A DNA stretch of 64,000 bases from Microbacterium arborescens (GCA_003339645.1 QNUV01000041.1:682001-746000), one strand, 5' to 3'; positions 53,805 through 63,532 are shown, numbered from the stretch's first letter. Notes: generated from the sequence alone by a model not told the origin. Made by a program: numbers and translations.

Positions 53805-55073
53805 ATGGCTCGCATCGGTGAGAGTGCCGACCTGTTCAAGTGCTCGTTCTGCGGAAAGAGTCAGAAGCAGGTCCAGCAGCTGATCGCAGGACCCGGCGTC
53901 TACATCTGCGACGAGTGCGTCGAGCTGTGCAACGAGATCATCGAAGAGCGCATGGCCGAGTCCGGCGACGAGTCGGTGGCGGAGTTCGACCTTCCCAAGC
54001 CCCGAGAGATCTTCTCCTTCCTCGAGGAGTACGTCGTCGGGCAGGACCCGGCCAAGCGCGCTCTCTCGGTCGCGGTGTACAACCACTACAAGCGCGTGCG
54101 CGCGCACTCGACGCTTCAGCCTGCCGAGCAGCGCGCCGACGACGTCGAGATCGCCAAGAGCAACATCCTGCTGCTCGGGCCCACCGGCTGCGGCAAGACC
54201 TATCTCGCGCAGACGCTCGCAAAGCGACTCAACGTGCCTTTCGCCGTCGCCGACGCGACGGCGCTGACGGAAGCCGGGTACGTCGGCGAGGACGTCGAGA
54301 ACATCCTCCTCAAGCTGCTGCAGGCGGCCGACTTCGACGTCAAGCGTGCTGAGACCGGCATCATCTACATCGACGAGGTCGACAAGATCGCCCGCAAGGC
54401 CGAGAACCCCTCCATCACGCGAGACGTCTCCGGTGAAGGAGTCCAGCAGGCACTGCTGAAGATCCTCGAGGGCACGGTCGCGTCGGTTCCGCCGCAGGGA
54501 GGGTGCAAGCACCCTCACCAGGAGTTCATCCAGATCGATACGACGAACGTCCTGTTCATCGTGGCCGGCGCCTTCGCGGGCCTCGAAGAGATCATCTCGT
54601 CCCGCGTCGGAAAGCACGGCGTCGGCTTCGGCGCTCCGCTGCAGGAGAAGGACAAGGAGCTCGACCTCTTCCGTGAGGTCGAACCCGAAGACCTGCACAA
54701 GTTCGGTCTCATCCCCGAGTTCATCGGCCGTCTTCCCGTCGTGACCTCGGTCTCGCCGCTCGACCAGAAGGCGCTCATCGAGATCCTCACGGGCCCGAAG
54801 AACGCATTCGTGAAGCAGTATCAGCGGATGTTCGAGCTTGACGGCGTCGAGCTGGAGTTCGAAGAAGACGCACTTCGTGCGATCGCCGATCTCGCCGTCG
54901 CTCGCAAGACCGGTGCCCGCGGCCTTCGCGCGATTCTCGAGGACGTCCTCGGGCCCATCATGTTCGAGATCCCGTCCGCCGACGATGTCGATAAGGTCAT
55001 CGTGACCCGTGCGGCCGTCGACGATGGCGCCGCTCCGACCCTGGTACTACGGCAGAAGCGCAAGAGCGCCTGA
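53805..55073 (+). CDS. clpX: ATP-dependent Clp protease ATP-binding subunit ClpX
   Basis: AAA+ unfoldase feeding ClpP, 422 residues. The N-terminal zinc domain has Cys13, Cys16, Cys35 and Cys38 (CSFCG, CDEC). Walker A GPTGCGKT is at 126-133, Walker B in [13 protein letters not shown], the pore loop GYVGEDVE and the sensor/arginine finger region EFIGRLPVV are present. AGGAGGGGTAC precedes the ATG; TAGGCT at 53746 would give a leader of about 47 nt. Confidence 0.97.
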   Translation: MARIGESADLFKCSFCGKSQKQVQQLIAGPGVYICDECVELCNEIIEERMAESGDESVAEFDLPKPREIFSFLEEYVVGQDPAKRALSVAVYNHYKRVRAHSTLQPAEQRADDVEIAKSNILLLGPTGCGKTYLAQTLAKRLNVPFAVADATALTEAGYVGEDVENILLKLLQAADFDVKRAETGIIYIDEVDKIARKAENPSITRDVSGEGVQQALLKILEGTVASVPPQGGCKHPHQEFIQIDTTNVLFIVAGAFAGLEEIISSRVGKHGVGFGAPLQEKDKELDLFREVEPEDLHKFGLIPEFIGRLPVVTSVSPLDQKALIEILTGPKNAFVKQYQRMFELDGVELEFEEDALRAIADLAVARKTGARGLRAILEDVLGPIMFEIPSADDVDKVIVTRAAVDDGAAPTLVLRQKRKSA

Positions 55074-55122
55074 CGCGCGGAGGCAGCGCGACGCCGTCCA
55101 CCGTGATGTCGGAGGCCCGGGC

Positions 55123-55128
55123 TAGCCT
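55123..55128 (+). promoter_or_regulatory. -10 element of the RibD-like reductase gene (leaderless)
   Basis: TAGCCT is six bases before the ATG at 55135. Confidence 0.45.
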
Positions 55129-55134
55129 GCCGAC

Positions 55135-55719
55135 ATGCAACGCATCATCTACGACGCGGCGACCTCGCTCGACGGCTTCATCGCCGACGCCGATGGTTCG
55201 CTCTCCTGGCTATTCGCGGTCGACGGAGGCGACGAGCCCGATGCGAGTCTGATCCCGGCCGACGCGGGCGTTCTCGTCGAGGGGTCGACGACGTACGAAT
55301 GGCTCCTCGCGGAGTCGGATCTGCTCGCGCACCCCGAGCGGTGGCAGGAGTTCCACGGTGATCGACCGACGTTCGTGTTCACCTCTCGTGATCTGCCCCG
55401 GCCGGCCGGCGCGGACGTCAGATTCGTCTCGGGGCCCGTGCCGGCCGTCCTCCCTCGCATCCGGCAGGCAGCCGGTGATCGCGACGTCTGGGTCGTGGGC
55501 GGCGGAGATCTGGCCGGGCAATTTCTCGACGCCGACGCGCTCGATCAGATCGCGGTATCGGTCGCGCCTGCGACCCTCGGCGGGGGAGCGCCCGTGCTCC
55601 CGCGCCGCATCGAGTCCGACCGGCTCTCACTGCGTTCCGCGGAGCAGGTGGGCGCTTTCGCGCGTCTGGTGTACGACATAGCGCCCGCCGACGGTGGCCC
55701 TCAGGAGGGTGCGTCCTAG
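55135..55719 (+). CDS. dihydrofolate reductase-like (RibD C-terminal) family protein
   Basis: NADPH-binding protein of 194 residues with the DHFR/RibD fold. RIIYDAATSLDGFIADADG is the typical start, DVWVVGGGDLAGQFLDADAL the cofactor loop and VSVAPATLGGGAPVLP the late strand. The family includes many stand-alone reductases of unknown substrate. It ends in a 4-nt overlap with the convergent M3 peptidase gene. Confidence 0.85.
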   Translation: MQRIIYDAATSLDGFIADADGSLSWLFAVDGGDEPDASLIPADAGVLVEGSTTYEWLLAESDLLAHPERWQEFHGDRPTFVFTSRDLPRPAGADVRFVSGPVPAVLPRIRQAAGDRDVWVVGGGDLAGQFLDADALDQIAVSVAPATLGGGAPVLPRRIESDRLSLRSAEQVGAFARLVYDIAPADGGPQEGAS

Positions 55720-57755
55720 ACGCTGAGGCCGCGGCGCACGAGGAGCGGCTCGATGCGGGCATCGCGACCACGGAAGTCACGGTATGCCTCCAGGGGGTCC
55801 TTCGACCCGCCGACCCCCAGCAGGCGCTGACGGAACCGGTCGCCGTTCGTGCGGGTCAGGCCGCCGTTCTCCGCGAACCACTCAACGGTGTCGGCGTCGA
55901 GGACCTCGCTCCAGATGTAGGAGTAGTACCCGGCACTGTACCCGCCCGAGAAGATGTGCGCGAAGTATGCCGAGGAGTAGCGCGGCGGCACCGCGGGGTC
56001 GTCGAGGCCGATGTCCGCGAGCGCTGCGGCTTCGAAGGCGGCCACGTCGGTGACGGCCGCCGCTTCGTCTGCGCTGAGCGAGTGCCAGGCGAGGTCGAGC
56101 CACGCGGCGGCGAGATACTCGCTCGTCGCGAATCCCTGATTGAACGTTCCGGAGGCCTCGAGCCGGTCGACGACGTCGGATCCGATCGGCTCGCCGGTCT
56201 CGACATGGCGAGCGTAGTTCGCCAGCACCTCGGGGCGGTAGATCCACATCTCGTTGACCTGGCTCGGGAACTCGACGAAGTCTCGGAACACGTTCGTCCC
56301 GGCGAAGGTCGGATAGGTGACGGTGGCGAACAACCCGTGCAGTGCGTGCCCGAACTCGTGGAAGAGGGTCGTCACCTCATCGAGCGTGAGCAGCGTCGGT
56401 GTACCCGGCGCCGGCTGGGGGACGTTGAGGTTGTTGACGACGATCGGCGTCGTGCCGCGCAGCTCCGACTGCGAAGCGATGGAGTTCATCCAGGCGCCGC
56501 CCCGCTTGGTGTCGCGGGTGTAGAGGTCGAGGATGAAGAGCCCGAGGTGCGAGCCGTCCGCGTTCGACACCTCGAACACTCGTGCGTCCTCGTGGTACGC
56601 CGGAAGGTCCCCGCGCTCACGGAACGTGACGCCGTACAGCTGTGTCGCGGCGAAGAAGACACCGTCGCGCAGCACGCGTTCGGCCTCGAACCACGGGCGC
56701 AGGGCCGTCGTGTCGATCTCCAGCGTGGTCGCGCGCACGCGCTCGGTCGCGAACGCCCAGTCAGCGGGACCCACCTCGTCGCCCAGGACGGCCCGAAGTG
56801 CCTGCTTCTCCTGCTGCGCGTTGTGGGCCGCGGGGGCGGCGAGTCGGCGCAGCAGCGACGTCACCGCTTCCGGGTTGCCCGCCGTCTGATCGGAGGTGAC
56901 GTAGGCCGCGTGAGACGGAAAGCCCAGCAGCTCGGCGCGCTCGGCACGCAGCCGGACGATCTCGAGCAGCACGGGGCGGTTGTCGTGCGGGCCGGGCCGT
57001 GAACCGCGCGCACGCGACGCCTCGAGGATCCGCCGACGCGACTGCGGGTCGGTGAGCGAAGCGAGCGACGGGTGGCCCGTGAACAGCGTAAGCGTGACCA
57101 CGTAGGCGCCGTTCAATCCACGATCGGCAGCCGCACGCGCAGCGGCGGAGATCTCGCCCTCGCTCAGACCGTCGAGCTCCTCGCGCGATGCGAAGACGAC
57201 GGCGAGATCGTTCGTGTCCGCCAGGAGGTTCTTCTCGAACGTCGTGGTGAGCACGGAGAGGCGGCTGTTGAGCTCGGTCAGGCGTCGCTTCTCGTCGACG
57301 TCGAGCCCGGCGCCGGCGTGCGTCATCTGCACGAACCGCCGCTCCAGCAGATACCGCTGCTCGGCGGTGAGTCCGAGTTCCTCCCGTGCGGCATGCAGAC
57401 TCTCGATCCTGCTGTAGAGGCGCTGATCGAGAAGGATGGCGTCGGAGTGCGCAGACATCATCGGTGCGAGCCTCTCATCGACTGCCTGGACTGCCGGGGT
57501 GGCGTCGGCGGAGCTGATCGTGAAGAAGGTGCGCGCGACGTCACCGAGGAGCCGTCCGCTGTTCTCCCATGCCGCAACGGTGTTGTCGAAGGTGGGCGGT
57601 TCGGGATCGGCGGTGATCGCGTCGATCTCGGCGCGTTGCTGAGCGAACGCTTTTTCAAACGCGGGCAGATAGTGATCCGGCTCGATCTCGCGGTAGTCGG
57701 GGAGGCCCCAGGGCAGGGCCGAAGCGGTCAGGAGCGGATTCGATGATGCCGGCAT
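55716..57755 (-). CDS. M3-family metallopeptidase (peptidyl-dipeptidase Dcp-like)
   Basis: Cytoplasmic zinc oligopeptidase of 679 residues. The zinc motif FHEFGHALHGLF lies near residue 466, and the substrate-closing segments FILDLYTRDTKRGGAWMNSI and FSGGYSAGYYSYIWSEVLDA are conserved. Length and order fit Dcp, which removes C-terminal dipeptides, better than PepF. TAGGCT is six bases before the ATG, so it is probably leaderless. It is divergent from the ArsR-type regulator. Confidence 0.92.
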   Translation of the reverse strand: MPASSNPLLTASALPWGLPDYREIEPDHYLPAFEKAFAQQRAEIDAITADPEPPTFDNTVAAWENSGRLLGDVARTFFTISSADATPAVQAVDERLAPMMSAHSDAILLDQRLYSRIESLHAAREELGLTAEQRYLLERRFVQMTHAGAGLDVDEKRRLTELNSRLSVLTTTFEKNLLADTNDLAVVFASREELDGLSEGEISAAARAAADRGLNGAYVVTLTLFTGHPSLASLTDPQSRRRILEASRARGSRPGPHDNRPVLLEIVRLRAERAELLGFPSHAAYVTSDQTAGNPEAVTSLLRRLAAPAAHNAQQEKQALRAVLGDEVGPADWAFATERVRATTLEIDTTALRPWFEAERVLRDGVFFAATQLYGVTFRERGDLPAYHEDARVFEVSNADGSHLGLFILDLYTRDTKRGGAWMNSIASQSELRGTTPIVVNNLNVPQPAPGTPTLLTLDEVTTLFHEFGHALHGLFATVTYPTFAGTNVFRDFVEFPSQVNEMWIYRPEVLANYARHVETGEPIGSDVVDRLEASGTFNQGFATSEYLAAAWLDLAWHSLSADEAAAVTDVAAFEAAALADIGLDDPAVPPRYSSAYFAHIFSGGYSAGYYSYIWSEVLDADTVEWFAENGGLTRTNGDRFRQRLLGVGGSKDPLEAYRDFRGRDARIEPLLVRRGLSV

Positions 57756-57761
57756 GTGCTC

Positions 57762-57767
57762 AGCCTA
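57762..57767 (-). promoter_or_regulatory. -10 element of the M3 peptidase gene (leaderless)
   Basis: Minus-strand TAGGCT is six bases before the ATG at 57755. Confidence 0.5.
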
Positions 57768-57774
57768 CGCGCAA

Positions 57775-57821
57775 CACAAAGAAGTAGTTGCAAAGAGCTA
57801 TTTGCAAAGCTATCTTTGTGC
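57775..57821 (+). promoter_or_regulatory. repeat-rich operator before the ArsR-type regulator
   Basis: TTGCAAAG occurs as direct repeats at 57788-57795 and 57802-57809. CACAAAG (57775-57781) and CTTTGTG (57814-57820) flank them as an inverted pair. TATCTT (57811-57816) is seven bases before the regulator ATG and overlaps the last arm, so self-repression is likely. The stretch is notably A/T-rich for this genome. Confidence 0.6.
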
Positions 57822-57823
57822 TC

Positions 57824-58447
57824 ATGACCGAGATCAACGACGAGGAGAAGACGCGGCGCGACGTCCGCACGCTCGACTCCGGCGCGCTGCGTGCCCTTGC
57901 GCATCCCGTCCGCGTGCGGCTGTACGACATCCTCAGTCAGCAAGGCCCTCAGACGGCGAGCTCGCTGGCGGCCATGACGGGGGAGTCGTCCGGTTCCACG
58001 AGCTACCACCTGCGCGCCCTCGCGAAGCACGACCTGATCCGCGAGATCCCGGATCGCGGCACCGCGCGCGAGCGGTGGTGGGAGCGACCCTCGGGGGGCG
58101 TCTCGTTCCCCGGACCGGACTCCTTGCGCACGCCCGCGGGGCGTGCCGCGACGCAGGTCGTGATGGGCGAGTTCCTCGACCGCCGTCACGAGCAGCTCAT
58201 GCGTTTCGTCGGGACCACACTGCGCGATGAGCTCGATCCGTGGGCGGAGAACGCCCTCATCACGTCTGCCACGGTCTCGTTGACGGCCGCGCAGCTCGGC
58301 GAGGTGAACGCGAGGATCCAGCGTGTCATCGACGATGTGGTCGACGAGTACCGCGTGGACGAAGCCGCGGATGCGGCGCCCTCCGTCGACCGCCGCATCG
58401 TCTCGCTGCGCGCCGAAGCTTTTCCGATCACGACAGAGAGCGACTGA
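57824..58447 (+). CDS. ArsR/HTH_20-type transcription regulator
   Basis: Winged-helix regulator of 207 residues. DSGALRALAHPVRVRLYDIL and SGSTSYHLRALAKHDLIREI form the DNA-binding domain; the C-terminal half is helical and variable, as in ArsR-like regulators without metal-binding cysteines. ATG at 57824 rather than upstream frames; TATCTT seven bases ahead indicates a leaderless mRNA. Its stop overlaps the MFS transporter start (TGATG), the usual arrangement for a regulator controlling an efflux pump. Confidence 0.87.
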   Translation: MTEINDEEKTRRDVRTLDSGALRALAHPVRVRLYDILSQQGPQTASSLAAMTGESSGSTSYHLRALAKHDLIREIPDRGTARERWWERPSGGVSFPGPDSLRTPAGRAATQVVMGEFLDRRHEQLMRFVGTTLRDELDPWAENALITSATVSLTAAQLGEVNARIQRVIDDVVDEYRVDEAADAAPSVDRRIVSLRAEAFPITTESD

Positions 58448-59772
58448 TGATGAGCGTCGTCACCGACACCCCGGCCCAAGCCCTCGGGTCCGGGCGCCCG
58501 CGGCCCCTCGGGCGGGACTTCACCCGACTGTGGTCCGCCGCCGCCTTCAGCAATCTGGCGGACGGACTGGGCCGCACCGCGGTTCCGCTCATCGCAACGA
58601 CGCTCACGCGCGACCCGCTGCTGATCTCGTTGCTCGGTGCGGCGGCCTTCGTCCCGTGGCTCGTCTTCGGCGTGCCGGCCGGCATGATCGTCGATCGGTT
58701 CGACCGGCGTCGCGTGATGGCCCTGGCGAACACCGTGCGCGGGGCGGCCGCGGTCGGATTGGCGGTGCTCACAGTCACGGGCGGGCTCGATGTCGTGTGG
58801 CTGCTGATCGGCACTCTGGTCTTCGGCTTCGGCGAGACGCTCTTCGACAACGCCACCAACGCGGTCATCCCGAGCGTCGTCGGCCGAGACCAGTTGGATC
58901 GAGCCAACGGACGGATCCAGGCCGCGCAGATCACTATCGACAGCTTCCTCGCGCAGCCGGTCGCCGGCGTCCTGTTCGCCGTGTCGCTCGCGCTCCCGCT
59001 GTGGTTGGGCGCCGCCGGGTACATCGTTCCGATCGCACTCGCGCTCGCCCTTCCGCTCGCGGCGGCGCGGTCCCGAGCCTCGACCGTCGTCGGCGCCGAT
59101 CAGGGCGAGGTCGTCGCCGGCACCGTGCCGGAGCCACTGCCCGCTCCGACCGTTGCCCCGGTCCCCGCCGGCGAGGCGCTGCGGTACCTCTGGCGACACC
59201 GGTTCCTGCGGGCGCTGGTCGTGTTCACCTCGGTCGTCGGATGCGCTTTCGCCTTCGCGCAGGCACCGACGCTGCTCTACTTCCTGGATGTCCACGGGGT
59301 ACCCGAGATCGCCATCGGGTTCGTCACGGCGGGCGTCGGAGTCGGCGCACTCGGCGGCTCGCTCGTCGCTGCTCGTCTCGTCGCGCGATGGGGGCGCGGC
59401 AACGTGATGTGGGGAGCGAACCTGGCCGCGGCCGCATGCATGGTCGCCGTCGGGCTCGCGCCGAACATCGTCGTCGCGGTCATTGCCTACGCGGGAATGG
59501 CTTTCGCGGTGTCGCTGTGGAACGTTCCGTGGGGTGCGCTGCGGCAGCAGATCATCCCGCCGGCGCTGTTCGGGCGCACTCTCGGCATCATCCGCACTCT
59601 GACCTGGGGACTCTTCCCGGTGGCGACGATCCTGGGCGGGCTGGTCGCGTCCGCCGACCTGCGACTGCCCTTCATCGCCGCCGGGGCGGTGTGCATCGTC
59701 GCGACGGCGGTCTGCACGCGACTCATCCGATCCGCGACCGGACAGGGCTCTCCCGCCGCCACCCCGGACTGA
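58447..59772 (+). CDS. MFS transporter, drug-efflux type
   Basis: Twelve-helix transporter of 441 residues. The motif A loop GMIVDRFDRRRVMALANTVR follows helix 2, and later helices include LWLGAAGYIVPIALALALPL and IVVAVIAYAGMAFAVSLWNV. Close to the MFS_3/enterobactin-exporter-like group found with ArsR regulators. Substrate unknown. It is coupled to the upstream regulator and followed by a 12-bp hairpin whose loop contains the stop codon. Confidence 0.88.
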   Translation: MMSVVTDTPAQALGSGRPRPLGRDFTRLWSAAAFSNLADGLGRTAVPLIATTLTRDPLLISLLGAAAFVPWLVFGVPAGMIVDRFDRRRVMALANTVRGAAAVGLAVLTVTGGLDVVWLLIGTLVFGFGETLFDNATNAVIPSVVGRDQLDRANGRIQAAQITIDSFLAQPVAGVLFAVSLALPLWLGAAGYIVPIALALALPLAAARSRASTVVGADQGEVVAGTVPEPLPAPTVAPVPAGEALRYLWRHRFLRALVVFTSVVGCAFAFAQAPTLLYFLDVHGVPEIAIGFVTAGVGVGALGGSLVAARLVARWGRGNVMWGANLAAAACMVAVGLAPNIVVAVIAYAGMAFAVSLWNVPWGALRQQIIPPALFGRTLGIIRTLTWGLFPVATILGGLVASADLRLPFIAAGAVCIVATAVCTRLIRSATGQGSPAATPD

Positions 59773-59784
59773 GCGGCGGGAGAG
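59748..59784. terminator. hairpin between MFS and small unknown gene
   Basis: CTCTCCCGCCGC (59748-59759) pairs with GCGGCGGGAGAG (59773-59784) around a 13-nt loop that includes the MFS stop codon. It lies between convergent genes and can act for both. Confidence 0.6.
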
Positions 59785-59791
59785 CGAGGCG

Positions 59792-60025
59792 TCAGAACGT
59801 GTCGTCGTCTATCTGGCCGACGACGGGAACACCGGCAGCATCGAGCGAGACGACGACGCCGTTCTCCAGTTCGGCGACGGGGCGCCCCTCGAGCCAGGTC
59901 AGCGTCCACTTCGGACGCGGATCGACGTCGAGCACGCGATCCACGGCGCGGACCTGATCACGGAATGCGGCCGGCAGAGAGGCCGGCGGCTCATCGCCGC
60001 TGGTCCACCGGGTTCCCAGACGCAT
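59792..60025 (-). CDS. small unknown protein downstream of valS
   Basis: Protein of 77 residues beginning MRLGTRWTSGDEPPASLP and containing PKWTLTWLEGRPVAELENGV, a compact beta-strand pattern, ending in a short acidic tail. The ATG at 60025 is one base before the valS stop, so it is co-transcribed with valS. Similar small genes follow valS in related actinobacteria, but no function is known. Confidence 0.65.
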   Translation of the reverse strand: MRLGTRWTSGDEPPASLPAAFRDQVRAVDRVLDVDPRPKWTLTWLEGRPVAELENGVVVSLDAAGVPVVGQIDDDTF

Positions 60026-60026
60026 C

Positions 60027-62606
60027 TCAGACCTCCTGCGGGGCCAGCTCGACGCGCTCCACGACGAGGTCGCCCGCGCCGTCGAGGAGCTCGAGCTCGG
60101 TGATGCGTCCGACCGCCTTCAGGTCGCCCTCGGCGCGGCGCAGGCGCTCGATCGTCGCGGCATCCGCGCGAAGCGAGAGAACCGAGACGGGGGTCTTCTG
60201 CGAGGCCTTCGCCTCGGTCTTCGCCCGTCGGATCCCGATGAGCGCGGCGCTGGCCGCGGTCAGCACGTCGGGATCGCCGGCGATACCGCTCGCCTCGGGC
60301 CAGGATGCGGTGTGCACCGAGCCCTCCTCGAACCACGACCATGCTTCCTCCGCAGCGAAGGCGAGGACCGGGGCCAGCAGACGCAGCAGCGAGGACAGCG
60401 CGAGGCGCAGTGCCAGGGCCGCCGAGGCCTGACCCGCGTCGGAGCGGTCGTACGCGCGCTCCTTGACGAGCTCGAGGTAGTCGTCGCAGAACGTCCAGAA
60501 GAAGGCCTCGGTGATCTCCAGTGCGCGAGCGTGATCGTACGCCTCGAACGCGCGCGTGGCGTCGACGATCACGCGGTCGAGCGTCGCAAGCATGGCGGCG
60601 TCGAGGTCGTGGGTCACGGCCGCGCCGTCGGGCACGGGGAACGAGAGCACGAACTTCGCCGCGTTGAGCACCTTGATGGCCAGACGGCGGCCGATCTTCA
60701 CCTGCGTCGGGTTCTGCGGGTCGAACGCGGCATCGGAGCCGAGGCGGCTCGAGGCTGCCCAGTAGCGGACCGCGTCTGTGCCGTGCTGCGCGAGGATGTC
60801 GGCCGGAGTGACCACGTTCCCCTTCGACTTCGACATCTTCTTGCGGTCGGGGTCGACGATGAATCCGGAGATCGCGGCATCCGACCACGGCGCGCGGCCG
60901 TCCTCGAGAGCGCTGCGGAGCATCGTGGAGAACAGCCAGGTGCGGATGATGTCCTGCCCCTGCGGTCGCAGATCGAACGGCGCGACGAGCTGCCACAGCT
61001 CGTCGTCGCGCTGCCACCCGCCCGCCAGCTGCGGGGTCAGCGACGACGTCGCCCAGGTGTCGAAGATGTCGCGCTCGGCGTCGAACCCGCCCGGCACCCC
61101 GCGCTGCTCGGCGGTGTAGCCCGAGGGGACATCGGTGGTCGGGTCGATCGGGAGCTGAGCGGCATCGGGGGTGATGACGCGCTCGTAATCGCGTTCGCCG
61201 TTCTCGTCGAGTCCGTACCAGATCGGAATGGGCACGCCGAAGAACCGCTGACGCGACACGAGCCAGTCGCCGGTGAGTCCGTTCGTCCAGTTCTCGTAGC
61301 GAACCCGCATGAAGTCGGGGTGCCACGACATCTCCTGGCCGAGCGAGATGAGGCGCGACCGCAGCTCTTCGTCGCGGGCTCCGTTGCGCAGGTACCACTG
61401 GCGCGTCGAGACGATCTCGAGCGGACGGTCGCCCTTCTCGAAGAACTTCACCGGGTGGCTGAAGGGCTTGGACACCTCGAGCAGCTCCCCGGACTCCTGC
61501 AGGAGTTCCACGATGCGCTTCTTGGCGCTGAAGACGGTCTTTCCGGCGAGTTCCGCGTATGCGGCGCGCGCGGCATCCGCGACGATGACGTCGGGCGCGT
61601 CGGCGACGATGCGGCCGTCGTGACCGAGGATCGTGCGGTTGGGCAGGTCCAGCTCGCGCCACCAGATGATGTCCGTCACGTCACCGAAGGTGCAGATCAT
61701 CGCGATTCCCGAGCCTTTGTCGGGCTGAGCGAGGTGGTGCGGGAGAACCGGCACCTCGACGTCGAAGAGCGGTGTGCGCACGGTCTTGCCGAAGTACGGC
61801 TGATAGCGCTCGTCGTCCGGGTTCGCGACGAGGGCGACGCACGCCGGCAGCAGCTCCGGGCGCGTCGTCTCGATGTGGATGTCGCCGCTGCCGTCGGTCT
61901 TGTGGAACGCGATCCGGTGGTACGACGCCTGCTGCTCGCGATCCTCGAGCTCGGCCTGAGCGATCGCGGAGCGGAAGTCGATGTCCCACAGCGTGGGAGC
62001 GAGCGCCTGATACGCCTCGCCCCGCTCGAGGTTGCGCAGGAACGCGAGCTGGCTGGTGCGGATGGTCTCGTCGGAGATGGTCCGGTATGTCTGGGTCCAG
62101 TCGACGGAGAGCCCGAGCTGACGGAAGAGCGACTCGAACTGCTTCTCGTCCTCGATGGTCAGCTTCTCGCACAGCTCGATGAAGTTGCGACGGCTGATGG
62201 GCACCTGGTCGGCGGCGCGGCTCGACTTGTTGTCGCCGCCCTCGAACGGCGGGACGAACGACTCGTCGTACGGGAGGGTCGGGTCGCAGCGCACGCCGTA
62301 GTAGTTCTGAACACGGCGCTCGGTGGGAAGACCGTTGTCGTCCCAGCCCATCGGGTAGAACACGCTCTTGCCGCGCATGCGCTCGAACCGCACCTTCAGA
62401 TCGGTGTGCGTGAACGAGAACACGTGGCCGATGTGCAGCGAGCCGGATGCCGTCGGGGGAGGCGTGTCGACGGAGAAGACGCCGCCACGGCCCGTCTCAG
62501 CGGCGCGCGCGCGATCGAACAAGTAGGTGCCCTGCTCGGCCCAGGCGGCGTCCCACTTCTGCTCGAGGCCTTCCAGAGCGGGCTTCTCGGGAATGTGCGC
62601 TGTCAT
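60027..62606 (-). CDS. valS: valine-tRNA ligase
   Basis: Class I synthetase charging tRNA-Val, 859 residues. The HIGH motif is in SGSLHIGHVFSFTHTDLKVR near residue 56 and KMSKS in DRKKMSKSKGNVV near residue 590; the editing domain (IHIETTRPELLPACVAL) lies between. The protein lacks the long C-terminal coiled-coil of E. coli ValS, as in a subgroup shared with archaea-like enzymes. ATG at 62606 follows GAGGAGTTCCC. TAGACT at 62671-62666 is a likely -10 with a leader of about 50 nt. Confidence 0.95.
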   Translation of the reverse strand: MTAHIPEKPALEGLEQKWDAAWAEQGTYLFDRARAAETGRGGVFSVDTPPPTASGSLHIGHVFSFTHTDLKVRFERMRGKSVFYPMGWDDNGLPTERRVQNYYGVRCDPTLPYDESFVPPFEGGDNKSSRAADQVPISRRNFIELCEKLTIEDEKQFESLFRQLGLSVDWTQTYRTISDETIRTSQLAFLRNLERGEAYQALAPTLWDIDFRSAIAQAELEDREQQASYHRIAFHKTDGSGDIHIETTRPELLPACVALVANPDDERYQPYFGKTVRTPLFDVEVPVLPHHLAQPDKGSGIAMICTFGDVTDIIWWRELDLPNRTILGHDGRIVADAPDVIVADAARAAYAELAGKTVFSAKKRIVELLQESGELLEVSKPFSHPVKFFEKGDRPLEIVSTRQWYLRNGARDEELRSRLISLGQEMSWHPDFMRVRYENWTNGLTGDWLVSRQRFFGVPIPIWYGLDENGERDYERVITPDAAQLPIDPTTDVPSGYTAEQRGVPGGFDAERDIFDTWATSSLTPQLAGGWQRDDELWQLVAPFDLRPQGQDIIRTWLFSTMLRSALEDGRAPWSDAAISGFIVDPDRKKMSKSKGNVVTPADILAQHGTDAVRYWAASSRLGSDAAFDPQNPTQVKIGRRLAIKVLNAAKFVLSFPVPDGAAVTHDLDAAMLATLDRVIVDATRAFEAYDHARALEITEAFFWTFCDDYLELVKERAYDRSDAGQASAALALRLALSSLLRLLAPVLAFAAEEAWSWFEEGSVHTASWPEASGIAGDPDVLTAASAALIGIRRAKTEAKASQKTPVSVLSLRADAATIERLRRAEGDLKAVGRITELELLDGAGDLVVERVELAPQEV

Positions 62607-62675
62607 GGGAACTCCTCGACGATATGTGCGGCACTGTGTGAGCGTGCCTGAGTGTGCGTCGTCCGAGTCTACCGG

Positions 62676-62704
62676 GGGTGGGGCGCCGCATCGGTGCCCC
62701 ACCC
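62676..62704 (-). terminator. terminator after metQ
   Basis: GGGTGGGGCGCCG (62676-62688) pairs with CGGTGCCCCACCC (62692-62704), one wobble in 13 bp, with a 3-nt loop, 6 bp after the metQ stop on the minus strand. Confidence 0.7.
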
Positions 62705-62710
62705 GTGTGG

Positions 62711-63532
62711 TCAGAAGGCGGCTTCGATGGTCTCGTTGCCCTCGATGACCTTGCGCACCTCGTCGCTCGTGAACGCGTCGATGAGTGCCTTCGTGGCGGG
62801 GGAGTCCGCCTCGGCCGAGGGCACCACGAGCTGCAGCGCGAAGCGGTCGTCGAGCTCGGTGAGCAGGCCGTCGTCCTGAGGGGTCAGGCCGAGCGCGGCG
62901 ATGTGCGACGGCCACTGGAAGACCAGGTCCGCCTCGTCGTACGCCGTGTTCAGCTGATTGATCTCGAGCGAGAGGAACTGCAGGTTCTTCGGGTTCTCTG
63001 AGACATCGTCGAGCGTCGCGGTGTAGGGGTCGATGCCCGGGGTCAGTCCGATCACGCCGGCGTCGGCGAGGAGCTTGAGCGCTCGGGCGGTGTTCGACGA
63101 GTCGTTCGGGATGGCGACCGTCGCACCGTCGGGGAGCTGATCGATGTCGGTCAGGGTCTTCGAATAGAACGCGATGACGAAGTTGTAGATGGGTTGGACC
63201 GCCTCGAGTGACGCCCCGTTCTTCTCGTTGAACTCCTGCATATACGGCTCGTGCTGCGAGAAGTTCGCGTCGATGTCGCCGGCGGCGAGCATGTTGTTGA
63301 CCGTGACGTAGTCCGACACCGGTACGAGCTCGATCTCGTACCCGTCGGAGATCGCCGCTCCGGCGGCCTCGACGATGTCGGTCGCGGGGGCGGTCACTGC
63401 GCCCACGCGCAGTGTCGTGACGCCGGACTCGGCGTCGCCCGGTGAGCCGGCGCAGCCGGCGAGCAGCCCGGCGGTCGCCAGCGTGGCGACCGCGGCCGTG
63501 ACGAGGCGAGCGCGAACGGAGCGGAAGGACAT
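62711..63532 (-). CDS. metQ: MetQ/NlpA-family methionine-binding lipoprotein
   Basis: Substrate-binding lipoprotein of 273 residues for a methionine ABC importer. Signal peptide with lipobox LAGC at 24-27; the mature domain has TTLRVGAVTAPATDIVEAAG, DIDANFSQHEPYMQEFN and VAIPNDSSNTARALKLLADA, typical of MetQ. AAGGAGAACCC precedes the ATG at 63532. It is 32 bp downstream of the metI permease gene in the same direction. Related NlpA proteins bind other amino acids, so methionine is likely but inferred from family. Confidence 0.93.
   Translation of the reverse strand: MSFRSVRARLVTAAVATLATAGLLAGCAGSPGDAESGVTTLRVGAVTAPATDIVEAAGAAISDGYEIELVPVSDYVTVNNMLAAGDIDANFSQHEPYMQEFNEKNGASLEAVQPIYNFVIAFYSKTLTDIDQLPDGATVAIPNDSSNTARALKLLADAGVIGLTPGIDPYTATLDDVSENPKNLQFLSLEINQLNTAYDEADLVFQWPSHIAALGLTPQDDGLLTELDDRFALQLVVPSAEADSPATKALIDAFTSDEVRKVIEGNETIEAAF

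Noticed and set aside
62607-62675. T-box riboswitch in the valS leader
   Set aside because: The leader is only about 50 nt and I see no specifier hairpin or T-box consensus.
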